This document shows positions 54,334 through 64,000 of a stretch of DNA of 64,000 nucleotides, in pieces; the stretch's first letter is position 1; every line of letters starts with the position of its first letter. The stretch comes from Kuschelorhynchus macadamiae (taxonomy: Eukaryota > Arthropoda > Insecta > Coleoptera > Curculionidae): assembly GCA_030620095.1 (NCBI GenBank), contig JAUTXW010002182.1, positions 62,001-126,000 on the forward strand, in the 5' to 3' direction. Below the pieces are notes generated by a model. It did no database searches. It saw only the letters and a list, made by a program, of their open reading frames with translations, and was not told the DNA's origin. The position numbers and the translations under genes were made by a program.

Positions 54334-57300
54334 CGAGGGCCTTTCAACGTATACTAGGACTGAATTTTTTACGGCCCAGAAAATATCATCCAAGTAGGTT
54401 TCTTTCATTTTGCGAAATGTCAGTTGACTCCGCTCTAAAGTTGAGGTCTTGTTACCGCGCCTCTAAGAATCGTAATGGATGGATTGAAAGAACAAAGATA
54501 TGCGATCAAATTTTGTGTTCGTCTTAGAAAAATCAGCAACTTTTTGGATGATTAATACGGCTTTTGAGGAATTGTTAAGGCAAGATCTGCTTGTTTTCAA
54601 ACAAACAAACAAACAAACAAAAGTATGCTTTATTGCCGCAGAAAAATTTTACAATTTTATGGACAAAGCAAAATATACCTAAAATAAGACATATCAAAAC
54701 ATTAATCGAAAATAATTTCGATAGGTCGATGCTTTTTAAAAATGTAAATTATCAATTTACCAAATCGTAAAACACACGTTAGAATATATCATAACATTGC
54801 CGCAAAACAGTTAATGAATCCTAATAACCTTATAAAAGTAAACAAACACACATGTACGAGGTGAATAATTTCGATGACATTGAAATCAAAATTGCAACTA
54901 TGCGACCTTAAACTCTATGTTATTATAGTTATACAAATAATTGTGACGTTAAACAGAAGGTATAATGAACTAGTGTAGAATGTAGTATACAAAAAGGAAT
55001 TAAATTTTGTTTTTAATCCAATACCTAACAAAAATAATTAAGTTTTAAGTGATTGTTCGACAGTTCTTTTCTCTATATGATGATTTTCAAAATTCTATGC
55101 TACGAGTTAGGACATGACTCACAAAAGATTTAAGTAAACAAGCGAATTTAGTAACTATTTAAAGAGACTTACTCGCTGTAAAAATCATTAATGCTGTAAA
55201 ATGGTCTCTCAATGAGGTATGCTTTGGTGTTTTTTCGAAATTGTGCAAGCATAGGGGTAGATTTTAAATGTACTGGCAGATTGTTGTAAAGTTTTATGGC
55301 GTTGTAAATAATTGATTTTTTTATTAATTCTGAGGAAGGAATGGGAAGATATATAACATGCCTAGAGTTTCTGGTAGGTTATACATGTTGTGGTTTTCTC
55401 AGCAAACATACCGTTTACAAAATAAATAATGCAGGAAGTGTTAATATTTCATATTTTTTGAAATAGTATTGGCAGTGAGCTCTATTATTTAGACCAAACA
55501 AATAACGAATGGCTCTCTTTTGAAGCATAAAAATACTATGAAATTGCTCGGTGGTACAGCAGCCCCAAAAGGGAAGGCCATAGCGGAGGTGGGATTCAAA
55601 TAAAGAGAAATAAGTAAGTCTGGCAGAAGGAACGTCTAGTTCTTTTGAAATTGATCGAATGGCGAAGCAGGCGGTAGAAAGTTTTTTAGTTAAGGTGTCA
55701 ATATGATTTGATCATTTTAGGTTGTTATTTATATTTAAACCCAGGAATTTAACCGACTCTACGTATTCAATATTGCTGTTATGTACCTGAAGTGGTTGTA
55801 AAGTTCCCTTATAAGATAACGCCACATAAAGCATATTGGAATCGGACCAAGCCTTAATTATAACCAAGTCTTTGGAGATACTAGAGTGTAAAGACGTTGT
55901 ATTAAAATCACTCCAAGTTATGCTTGTGTCGTGAGCAAAAAGGGAAAGAATAGGTCCCAAGACTGAACCTTGAGGGACTCCACTTGTAATCAAAGAATCG
56001 GAACCATTAGCCCTTACAAGTTGTTGCCTTTTCCCAAGATAAGATTTGAACCAATTTAAAGAAGTACCACGAATTCCATAATTTGTTTATCAGAATTTCA
56101 TGACTAACACAATCAAAGGCTTTCGCATAGTCACAAAAAACTGAGGCAGTTGGGTGGTTGTTATTGAGAGATAAGTAGACGCCTCTAAGCAAGGTGAACA
56201 TAGCGTCGCTGGTGCACTTGTTGGGTAGAAATCCGAACTGCTCCGGGGATATTATCTGATGTTTCAGGAGAAATGGCATAAGCCGATTCTTCAGTAGCCT
56301 TTCGATGATTTTTGAGAGCACTGGTAGTAGTGTAATTGGGCGATAATTGCAAGAGTTAGTTTTTTTCGACGCCTTTATGAAGTGGAATAATTATAGCTGT
56401 TTTAAGGCAATCAGGGAATACACCTTTTATAAAGGACTCATTTATTAATGTTGTAAGGGCCTCTATGACTGGGAGTGGCAAGTTCAGGAATATTCTAATT
56501 GATAGGCCATCAGTGCTACACGAAGATTTACTTTTGATATTATTTATTACCTTCAATAGTTCAGTGTTGCTAACGGGACTTAATAAAAAGCTATCAGCTA
56601 AATTTTTTGAAGGAGGGAGAAACGAAAGAGGGTCCAAACTTGGCGAGATACTAGAGGTAACATTTAGATCATTAGCCCCTGGCAAGATCTGAGTCACAGG
56701 GTTTGATTTGTTTCTGAGGTTATTGATGATGGACCAGGTTTCTTTTGAAAGGTTATTTGAGTTTGTTAGACGTTTTCGGTAGTGTAATTTTTTTGCTGAC
56801 TTAATAAGAGTAGTGTAGATCTTCCTATAGTTAGAGATATAGTCGAGAATAAGAAAGGAGTCGGTGAATTTTTATATATATGAGAGCGAGCGCATATTTT
56901 TAGTATTTCTTTCGTGGTCCACGGTTTATGCCGCTTAGGTTTGATATTCTTAAGCGGGAAGGCCTTGTTAAAAGCACTTAAAGTTTTATTTAAAAAAATT
57001 TCGATGGCATAACGAGGTTAGTAATGGCAGGGAAAGTTGTGAGTAGCAAGGCGGTCCAGGTGCTCCTATTGTGGCACTAACTGAGGAAACCATCAATTCC
57101 ATGAGCAGTAATTATTCGCACAGATTCACGTCTGACTATCCCACAACTCTCAAATATCTGTTGGAAGTGTTTTTACTCTTTTACACAAGCATTTAAACAT
57201 GTCTAGAGTTTATGCCCGCTGAATTTCGCGTATACTGACAACAGATCAAACGGCAAATAGGGTAGCGGTTTGTGAATACTGGAAACAATGCGTCGAAGAA

Positions 57301-57951
57301 GAAGGCGAAGAATGGTGGAAGACCATTATTGCTGCGGATGAAACTTGGGTGTATTGTTATGATCTGGAGATGAAGCAACAGAGTACGCAGTGGGTAAAAA
57401 AAGGAGGACCACCTCCAAAAAAGCACGTGCGCAAAAATCTGCCCTAAAGCTACGGTCATAACATTTTTTGATCACAAAGGCATGGTGTATACGCACATGG
57501 TCCCACATGGTAGTACAGTAACTGCCAGTTATTATAAACAAGTTTTGTTCCAGTTGATAAAGGATCACATCCTCAAAAAACAACCTAGGCTGATTGGAAA
57601 ATGGAAACTTCATCATGATAACGTTCGTCCTCACGTAGCGAATATAGTGCCAGAGTTTTTGAACACTAAAAATATCAGGTCTGTACCGCATCCTCCATAT
57701 AGTCCTGACATAGCCCCATGCGACTTCTATCTCGTTTCCTCAAGCAAAAAAAGACCTCAAAGGACGACGATTTTAAAAGAATTGGATGCTGTTAAAGCTC
57801 TCAAAGAATGGTTTCCGCCATGTCTTTGAACAATGGGGGATAAGGTTATTGCATTACATCGGGACTATATAGAGCGTGGTAAAAGTATTGTTTAAGATTA
57901 ATAAATAAAGTTTTGGTAGTACTGGTCCTAGTCTTTGTTGAAAGGCCCTCG
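54334..57951 (+). mobile_element. DD34D mariner, interrupted by a non-LTR retrotransposon
   Basis: The ends CGAGGGCCTTTCAACG and TTGAAAGGCCCTCG are inverted repeats flanked by TA. The transposase starts at about 54474 (MDGLKEQRYAIKFCVRLRK), is interrupted near 54598, and resumes near 57023 with NGRESCE and GGPGAPIVALTEETINSMSS. It carries AADETWVYCYDLEMKQQSTQ (first aspartate), KLHHDNVRPHVANIVPEFL (second) and PPYSPDIAPCDFYLV (third, 34 residues later, the classical mariner spacing). Frame changes near 57180, 57450 and 57750 disable it. It lies inside the hairpin MITE at 54309-58088. Confidence 0.8.
54597..57015 (-). mobile_element. Jockey-like non-LTR retrotransposon, truncated and deleted
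   Basis: The - strand ends in a (TTTG)n tail, seen as CAAACAAACAAACAAACAAA at 54599-54618. Upstream it encodes a reverse transcriptase: RHKPWTTKEILKICA (near 56910), SSCSTDGLSIRIFLN, IIPLHKGVEKN, LSKIIERLLKNRLMPFLLKH, EQFGFLPNKCTSDAMFTLL, VFCDYAKAFDCVSHEILINK, SGVPQGSVLGP (56000) and, after a deletion that removes the catalytic FADD box, ESVKFLGLNINNNLKWSNHI. The C-terminal part, LRYGLPFWGCC and LQKRAIRYLFGL, runs to about 55150. The endonuclease and ORF1 are absent. Frame changes occur near 56340, 56080 and 55700. The right boundary is approximate, set by the resuming mariner. Confidence 0.8.
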
Positions 57952-58559
57952 TATATAGTCTAACATGGGATATGTTTCGTGGGCACATCAACTTTTTCAA
58001 ATGTTTTTTTTGAAGCTGAAAAAGTTGCTCTGTCAACGAAACGTATGTCATGGACAATATACAAGTGAAAATCGAAAACGAGGATTTTTATCGAAACATA
58101 ACTGGCGAACTAAGAGTTTTAAGTACCATAGCAACTGGACCTGGTCTAATTCTTACACTTTTTAGTGAATACGGGTTTGTACTCACAACATCAATTGCCT
58201 TTTTTAGTAAATAAGAAAGTTCAAAAATAGACTGAAACAAATTAGTGATCCATAAATATTGGTCATTTCTAAAAACTAAAATGGCGACCGTTCAACAGCT
58301 GATTTATAATGGAATAATAATAACCTAAAATGTGGGTTATGATATTAAGTCATTTGTCAAATTTGTCAAAAAATTGTTTTGTTAAAAGGCACGTTAGGGA
58401 ATTAGTTATTCCCTTTTTTTAACTGAGGAACTTCGGAGTCGTGCTCCAAACTTCTCCTCTTACAAAATAAAAAAAGTCACTTTTAGCACTTATATCATAC
58501 ATAACTCTTTTATATTTCGGCTACAATTTTGTTTAATTAATTTAATTTTTTCTAGAAAG
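57952..58559. repeat. Right part of a hairpin MITE; otherwise no gene
   Basis: 57963-58053 folds back on itself: GGATATGTTTCGTGGGCACA with TGTCAACGAAACGTATGTCA, and AACTTTTTC with GAAAAAGTT. The outer arm 58064-58088 pairs with 54306-54333 on the far side of the mariner. 58090-58559 shows no gene. Confidence 0.6.
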
Positions 58560-58722
58560 CAGTGGCGGCTCGTGATGAATTGTATTGGGAGGTCAATAAC
58601 AAACTTTAAAATAGGCATACTTAAAATAAATATCTGATCTCTAAATTGAGCTTTAAATTCTCTTGAAGTTCAGGTCTACTCATCGTTCTTTAGAATTGGA
58701 AAAATGCTGAATGACACGTTCG

Positions 58723-59206
58723 TTAAAATTGCACGCACATTCCTTTTATAAACGATTTCTCGATACTTAACATTGCTAAAGCGGATAGTCTACCTTGGAT
58801 CCACTCCTCAACAAAATGAATAAGCCTCCGAAAAACCCCTGGATTTTCAGACAAAGCCGTTTCATCATGACCACGTAGTGCCAGCTCGAATGCCCCACAA
58901 AATTTTACACAATCTATAATTTTGTTTAAAATATAACGATTTTTGGATACATTTTTATTAAAATCTCTAAGAGATTTTCTATAAGCTGTGTCTAGCTGAG
59001 TGCGAATATCAACACTTCCGACCATACCATAGTTCACCGAACATTTCATGTGATCTGCAGAAAACGCATTTTTCTTTCTTCAAATTCTTCAAAGAGACTT
59101 CACTACCACATATCCAGTTAGCTAAATCGTACATACTTTTGCGAAAGTTTCGATGAACCTCTTTATTTTTGTCTTTACTAGTTTGTCGTACACTAAGTTC
59201 TGGCAA
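58723..59206 (-). pseudogene. hAT transposase fragment (DUF4371 type)
   Basis: Two overlapping frames: MPELSVRQTSKDKNKEVHRN with FRKSMYDLANWICGSEVSLK (59206-59009), then RTQLDTAYRKSLRDFNKNVS, IIDCVKFCGAFELALRGHDE and TALSENPGVFRRLIHFVEEW (59049-58723). That is the start of a DUF4371-type core (the GAFELALRGHDE motif). The remainder, including the catalytic residues and dimerisation tail, is missing, so the element depended on another copy for movement. Confidence 0.75.
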
Positions 59207-59424
59207 ATTGCGACCACTTACCGGTTATTTTCTCAAAATTAAGTCCATTAGCACTCTTTAGTTGTTTAATTTTTTGCACTACTGACATTTTATTTCATCT
59301 TTATTCACAACAACTGAAACATAGACCACCTTGAAATTGGTGATTTTTGCAAAATTAAGTTCGTAAGCACTATTTAGTTCTGTATTTTTTTGCACTAGTC
59401 ACTACCAACATTTTATTTCTTATA

Positions 59425-61699
59425 CAGGGTGATTCATGAGAAAATGTCAATACTTCAGGTACATATTCAGGACCAAAATATTAACATAAAAGTCTATATA
59501 AATAAGTGTCCGCAAGGCCTTAGTTCTCGAGATACAGGGTGTTAAAGTTTTTATTTAATTTCCCTATTTTTTAAATCAAATCTATGATAATGTAAATAAT
59601 GGAGTGAAAATTGATATACGGGGGTTTTTTGTTATGAAAAATTCGAACCTAATATTAGTATTCCTCTTACTTGTAGGGGGCGCCACCTACATGTCTTTAT
59701 GCTCCTTGTCTCCCAGTCTTGTATTACATTTTTAAGTAAAACAAATTATTCCCTTTCTATTTCTACGTCAAAAAGGTATACCTGTTAAAAATGGATACGA
59801 GCAACCGTTTTCGAGATATTTGGATTTAAAACAATTTCGGCGCATGTAATTTTTTATCGCAAAATTTTAAAAGTTTGTTATTTTGTCCAAATTTAAACGC
59901 ATCTTGGCACAAAAGCTTTGAAATGAAAGACTAACACATTTTTTTGAGGTGTGTATTCAGTGCCTCAGACATAAACTGCACAAAAGTTATTTAATTTTTA
60001 TTAAAATTGTTATTATTAAAATGTTTTTAATAAAATCTAGATTAAGTTTTATAGTTTTCAAAAATTCCACCATTTGCTTCTAAGCACAGGTCAGCTCTAT
60101 CGTGTATAGCTCGGGTTGCTCTCTGGATACATTCGGGCGCATTTCTTAGTGTTTGTGCTGCGTTTGTATGCGATCTAATAATGCTTCTCTTGTATTTACT
60201 TTAGTGGTATATACCAGTGATTTGAACAATCCCCAAAAACAATAATCCAAAGGATTAAGGTCTGGCGATCTAGGTGGCCAATTAAACGGACCTCCCCGAC
60301 CAATCCATCGGTTTGGAAATGTTAAAAAATCTCTTACAAGTAAACTGTAGTGTGCAGGGGCTCCATCATGCTGCAAATACATGTTTTGTCTTACATTAAG
60401 AGGAACATCTTCTAATGGATTTCGCAAGTGATTTTCAAGAAAGTTTAAATATTTTTCTCCTGTAAGACTACTGTCGAATATAAATGGACCAATTAAATGA
60501 CCATTTAACATTCCACACCACACATTAATGCTAAATTTATGTTGGAAATTATGTTCTACTGTAGCGTGAGGATTTTCATAGGACCACCGGTGTTCTTTGT
60601 GAAGATTATTTATACCATCACGCGTGAACTGTGCTTAATCCAGTTACAGAATTGCATTCTCAACTCAAAATCACCCTCCTGCAAATGTTGAACCCGTTGT
60701 AAATGAAATGGGTATAAACAATTAATGTGAAGATTTCTCCAAGCAGACTATTGTGTAATTTGATAAGCATCTGCAATCCGCCTAGTGCTTATGATTGGAT
60801 CATTTTCGACGGCATTGAGTATAGCCTCTTCTATTTCAACGTTGGGTCCCGATTCCCTTTCAGATACAATTTTCTCACTTGGAAACATCCCAGATTCTCC
60901 AGCAGTAGTGAAAACTTGTTGAAAAACTCTTCTATCTGGCACCCTTCTATCTGGAAAACGACGCTGGTAATCCGCGACTGCTTGGCGACCCCATTGCAGA
61001 AGCCATAGACGAGAATATCACAGGCATAATGACGTATTTAGATCTAAAGTTTCTTAAATGATTATTGTCAGATAATGAAAGTTATGAACAGAAATTGACA
61101 GTGACAAAATTTGATCTTGTTATTAACTGACATTACTATTGCTAAGTAACAGGAAAAACGATGAGAACACCAACCAGCAGTTGTTCTGTTAGGTAACGCA
61201 CACTTCTATTTTTTTACAATACATGCATACTTTATGTGAATTTGATGATAAAAAAAATCACATGGGCCGAAACTGTTTTAAATCCAAATATCTCGAAAAC
61301 GGTTGCTCGTATCCACTTTTAGCAGGTATACCTTTTTGACGTAGAAGTGGCAAGGGAATAATTTGTTTTACTCAAAAATGTAATACAAGACTGTACCAAA
61401 AAGTTGTGATTGTTCGAAGAAGTAGAAAGACATGTAGGTGGCTCCCCTTACAATTAAGAGCAATACTAATATTAGATTCGAATTTGTCATACCAAAAAAT
61501 CCCCGTATAACAATTTTCACTCCATTATTTACATTATCATAGATTTTATTTAAAAAATAGGAAAATTAAATAAAAACTTTAATACCCTGTATCTCGAGAA
61601 CTAAGGCCTTGCGGACACTTATTTATATAGACTTTTATGTTTATTTTTTGGTCCTGAATATGTACCTGAAGTATTGACATTTCCTCATGAATCACCCTG
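59425..61699 (-). mobile_element. DD41D-type mariner with ~400-bp TIRs
   Basis: The ends CAGGGTGATTCATGAG and CTCATGAATCACCCTG are flanked by TA (59423-59424, 61700-61701). Inverted repeats continue about 400 bp inward (GTCCGCAAGGCCTTAGTTCT near 59509 and its complement near 61596). The shorter hAT copy at about 35240 shows the same site without the insert. Confidence 0.85.
60059..61010 (-). pseudogene. DD41D-group mariner transposase, degraded
   Basis: Near 61000 the - strand reads RQAVADYQRRFPDRRVPDRR and FQQVFTTAGESGMFPSE, the typical N-terminal helix-turn-helix of this group. IEEAILNAVENDPIISTRRI follows, then a stop near 60748 and several frame changes. From 60523 a clear frame has MWCGMLNGHLIGPFIFDSSL, LQHDGAPAHYSLLVRDFL (second aspartate) and WIGRGGPFNWPPRSPDLNPL with the third aspartate only 39 residues on, two fewer than in the other copies. 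FWGLFKSLVYTTKVNTREAL and a terminal EANGGIFENYK lie near 60070. Inactive. Confidence 0.75.
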
Positions 61700-62174
61700 T
61701 ATATTTCCAATTCACACATGGATCATAAAAATAAAAAAATATATATTACAAAAAACAGTATATAAATCAATTTTCATCGATTAAAAACGTCCGAAACAAT
61801 ATTGAGTTAGAATATCGACCGCGCGACCCCTGAAAAATTGAACTTCCGCATGCCGACGTGATGCCGCGACCGATCAATCGAATTATGAGAAGAGACAGTT
61901 CGGCTGCCGCTCGGTAGCTGTAAAATCTTCGGGTATTTTCGTCAAGATTTAAGGTAATCAGGGCAATTCGGACTGCCCAGCCTAGCTTAATATAGCGTAT
62001 TTTATTATGCCTAAGGAACGCAACGTTCGCGTTTTATTACAACTATTAGGAGGGACGGTCAAATGAATAATTTATTTTCTGAAATATTTTTGAGGGGTCA
62101 TTGACCAAATGACCCTATTGAAGAGCCGCCACTGCTAGAAAGAGGAAGAGAGATAAGGAGATATGAAAACTTAC

Positions 62175-62246
62175 CTCACTTGAATTTGCTATTTTGATCA
62201 GTTCTTCTTCTAATAAGTGCTTGTATTCTCTTTTGAAGAAACTGCA
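62175..62246 (-). CDS. Internal exon of the host gene ending at 53693
   Basis: On the - strand the acceptor TGTAATTTCAG is followed by 72 bases (24 codons) and a perfect donor GTAAGT. Only one frame is open: CSFFKREYKHLLEEELIKIA then NSSE. Two Phe and a basic cluster followed by a charged helix look like the juxtamembrane cytoplasmic part of a membrane protein. The exon is in phase 0 at both ends and joins in frame to the terminal exon at 53693-53839. The intron between them holds the mariner, non-LTR and hAT elements listed above. Upstream exons are not visible in the window. Confidence 0.6.
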
Positions 62247-62929
62247 CTGAAATTACATAAAAAGAATTATTTTATATTATGGTTAACAATTTCTTTTTTA
62301 TGGTAAACTATCAAATTCAGATATACAAAAATCTTTGACCAAAAAGCCTGAATTATCATACTGGTCTGTAATTTAAACAAATTAAACAAGAAACTATGCC
62401 GCTTTTTGCCGAGAAAAAAATGAATTATTCATTATTCAAAAATTCAATAAGTTTATCGTGGACAATGATTTTTTTATAACTTTTAACTCTTTTTGAAATA
62501 AAAGGGAAATTTTAATGCAAAAGTTTTAAGTTTCTTTTCGAAGTATTTGCAGGATATATTTTTGTATATACAGGGTGTTGCACCGCAAATTAGCAAATTT
62601 TTAAATTTAACACCCTGTATATTATTGCACTTTTGAATTCCAGAAAATTCTGGATATATTTCATATAGATATTTTAGGCCTATCTTCAACTATGTCGACA
62701 ATTTTGACGAATTTTGCCACTTTGATAGAATGTAAATTCTAAACATTTTAGTAGTAATCCCGATTACTTTTAATCCCTGGTTAAAACTAAAGTTATTTTC
62801 AGATGATAGCTTTGAGTTTACAGCTTATTTAGGACACTTAAAGAACGTTTTTAGAAGATTAGAAAATGATTTTATCTTATAGTAAAAACCAAAATCATAA
62901 AGAATTATGGGATCTAATTTCATTGAGGA
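62247..62929. other. Upstream intron-like DNA; one minimal mariner derivative
   Basis: At 62571-62617 only the two ends of a mariner-type element remain: CAGGGTGTTGCACCGC and TTTAACACCCTG in 47 bp, flanked by TA. Nothing else recognisable. Confidence 0.5.
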
Positions 62930-63220
62930 ACGTCAATTTATTAATATATGCAATTAAATCTTTTATAAGTGTTCAACTAGTCCTCCATTTTCTTTAATAC
63001 ACTTAATATAATTCGTGGTCTTTCTAATGCATCGGTGATAAACTGGGCGTAGTTTTCATTTAGAATTCGGATTTCTTGTTGAATAAGATCTTTTAGATGA
63101 TCTACATTGTCAATATTATATGCATCTACTCGTTCCCCATAAATATGCGTCCATAGGTGTTAAGTCAGGACTGTTAGGTGGCAATTTTATTGGTGCATTT
63201 CCAATTCACTCAAAAAATAA
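62930..63220 (-). pseudogene. Mariner (DD41D group) transposase C-terminal fossil
   Basis: On the - strand WIGNAPIKLPPNSPDLTPMD and AYLWG appear near 63205-63140, the signature region with the third aspartate. Frame-changed sequence ends with a KENGG-like stretch near 62990, comparable to the EANGG end of the copy at 60059. Confidence 0.6.
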
Positions 63221-64000
63221 TTGACATAATTTGAAAGCTTTGTATTAGTTTTTCTTTAGTTTATTTTGAAATGTCTAATAATAGGTATTTTCTGAATCCT
63301 CAATCTCCTCCATCAGGGCTTTCGCTGCCTTATAGATATATTTGGATTTTGTTCCACCTTCAGTAATATATTGAAGTCACTATATTCATCTCTATTTACA
63401 CTCCTTTTTTTACTTGTTAGACTTGATGTCTGTTGAAAGTTTATGTAGATTCTATGAAATGTTTTTTTTTGTCGGGAACATGCAGCGGTGTTAATTGTTC
63501 TAACAAATGTTTCTTTTTTATCTATTTTTCTCTTTCTGAATAGGAAATTTTTGCCGAAGATATTTACATTTAAGTCTTATTTAATCTGTCAGGGTCAGTC
63601 ATTATTTTTTTTTCAAGTCCTACCCATGTCTAATAATACCTATTTGTGTATTAAGAGAACACTTTGCCCAAACCGAGTCCTGCCCTGTCTCAAACGTAGC
63701 TTTAGCTGTTTTATTGGAAGCTTATGAGATTATGAGTTTTAGCATTTTTAGTTTTGTTTTTTTGTTAAGCTTTGTTCTTTACAGTTATGCAAGTCTACTA
63801 AAGTTCCTATTGGGGCCTTGTTTTTTTCAGTTTTCTGGTTTCCCCAAAATTTTCGGATTAATTGAAATGAGACATAAAAATAATTTGTACTACTTCCTCT
63901 ACAAAACGGCAAAGTCAATTTTCCAATCCGACGTTTCGGATTCGAGAGACCATCATCAACTTTCTTAATTTAAACGCGGACCTGGATTTTTTATTTCACC
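63221..64000. other. No gene assigned
   Basis: AT-rich sequence with short hydrophobic frames on the + strand that lack family similarity, splice context or start support. The words ACGTTTCGGATTCGAGAGAC near 63933 recall repeat sequence seen in insect genomes, but I cannot classify it. Confidence 0.4.

Larger units (their letters stand above)
58560..62134 (-). mobile_element. hAT transposon with perfect 8-bp target duplication, mariner nested inside
   Basis: The ends are CAGTGGCGGCTCGTGATGAA and, read inward on the - strand, CAGTGGCGGCTCTTCAATAG. CTAGAAAG flanks both sides (58552-58559 and 62135-62142), an exact target duplication. A shorter copy in the opposite orientation is at 34819-35807. 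Of the 3575 bp, 2275 are the mariner at 59425-61699. It lies in the intron of the host gene, only about 40 bp from the exon at 62175. Confidence 0.9.

Noticed and set aside
58723..59206. A possible receptor exon of the host intron gene
   Set aside because: The GAFELALRGHDE motif is that of DUF4371 hAT transposases, and the segment lies inside a hAT with perfect target duplication.
63488..63968. Two hydrophobic frames on the + strand at the right edge
   Set aside because: No start context, family similarity or splice sites. Phe/Leu/Ser-rich frames of this size are expected by chance in T-rich DNA.

Overview
The window reads as AT-rich, intron-bearing, transposon-saturated nuclear DNA of an arthropod, most probably an insect with a large genome. 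The evidence is GT-AG introns of 56-79 nt, one tRNA gene with Pol III boxes, and remnants of many animal transposon classes: hAT, Tc1/mariner DD34D, DD34E and DD41D, Transib, Crypton, Copia, Penelope and Jockey-like non-LTR. No bacterial genes, CRISPR or operons are present. I cannot name the species.

Host-like genes are a small minority. (1) A family of tiny two-exon genes for about 70-residue membrane proteins lies on the + strand at 26693-26965 and 37834-38131. A decayed third copy (3' part only) is near 51488-51600. Exon phase, the small intron, the very short terminal exon and the downstream sequence are shared. (2) Two exons on the - strand (62175-62246 and 53693-53839) look like the cytoplasmic tail of one membrane protein, split by an intron of more than 8 kb filled with transposons. 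(3) A lone terminal exon on the + strand is at 684-779. (4) A tRNA-like gene is at 47206-47278.

Layout: 0-1.4 kb, two transposon-type coding fragments and the lone exon. 1.4-5.7 kb, a broken hAT split by a palindromic element that itself holds a DD41D mariner at its centre. 6-11 kb, a mariner and two Penelope-like fragments in a direct duplication. 12.4-14.9 kb, a 5'-truncated Copia element. 14.9-17.6 kb, a degenerate tandem array of roughly 0.5-0.8 kb units. 17.9-19.6 kb, a mariner finely interleaved with pieces of that array. 20.2-25.7 kb, a hAT with target duplication, carrying an almost intact transposon of an unnamed family. 26-31 kb, small gene 1 and another hAT. 31-38 kb, mariner, hAT fragment, Crypton and small gene 2. 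38-45.4 kb, nested mariner, Tc1 and foldback elements. 45.6-49.6 kb, an IS630-like transposase gene split by a Transib element with a perfect 5-bp target duplication. 50-53.2 kb, small gene 3 remnant and a ~130-bp array. 53.7-62.2 kb, the host intron with mariner, non-LTR and hAT insertions. 62.2-64 kb, transposon debris.

The clearest structural themes are insertion inside insertion, with Tc1/mariner-type elements seated at the exact dyad centre of palindromic elements, and one transposon (22214-25291) with five same-direction copies of TGTCCCGCGAGT around a near-complete transposase gene. Almost all transposase genes are broken, so apart from the exons listed the window is mainly a record of past transposition.
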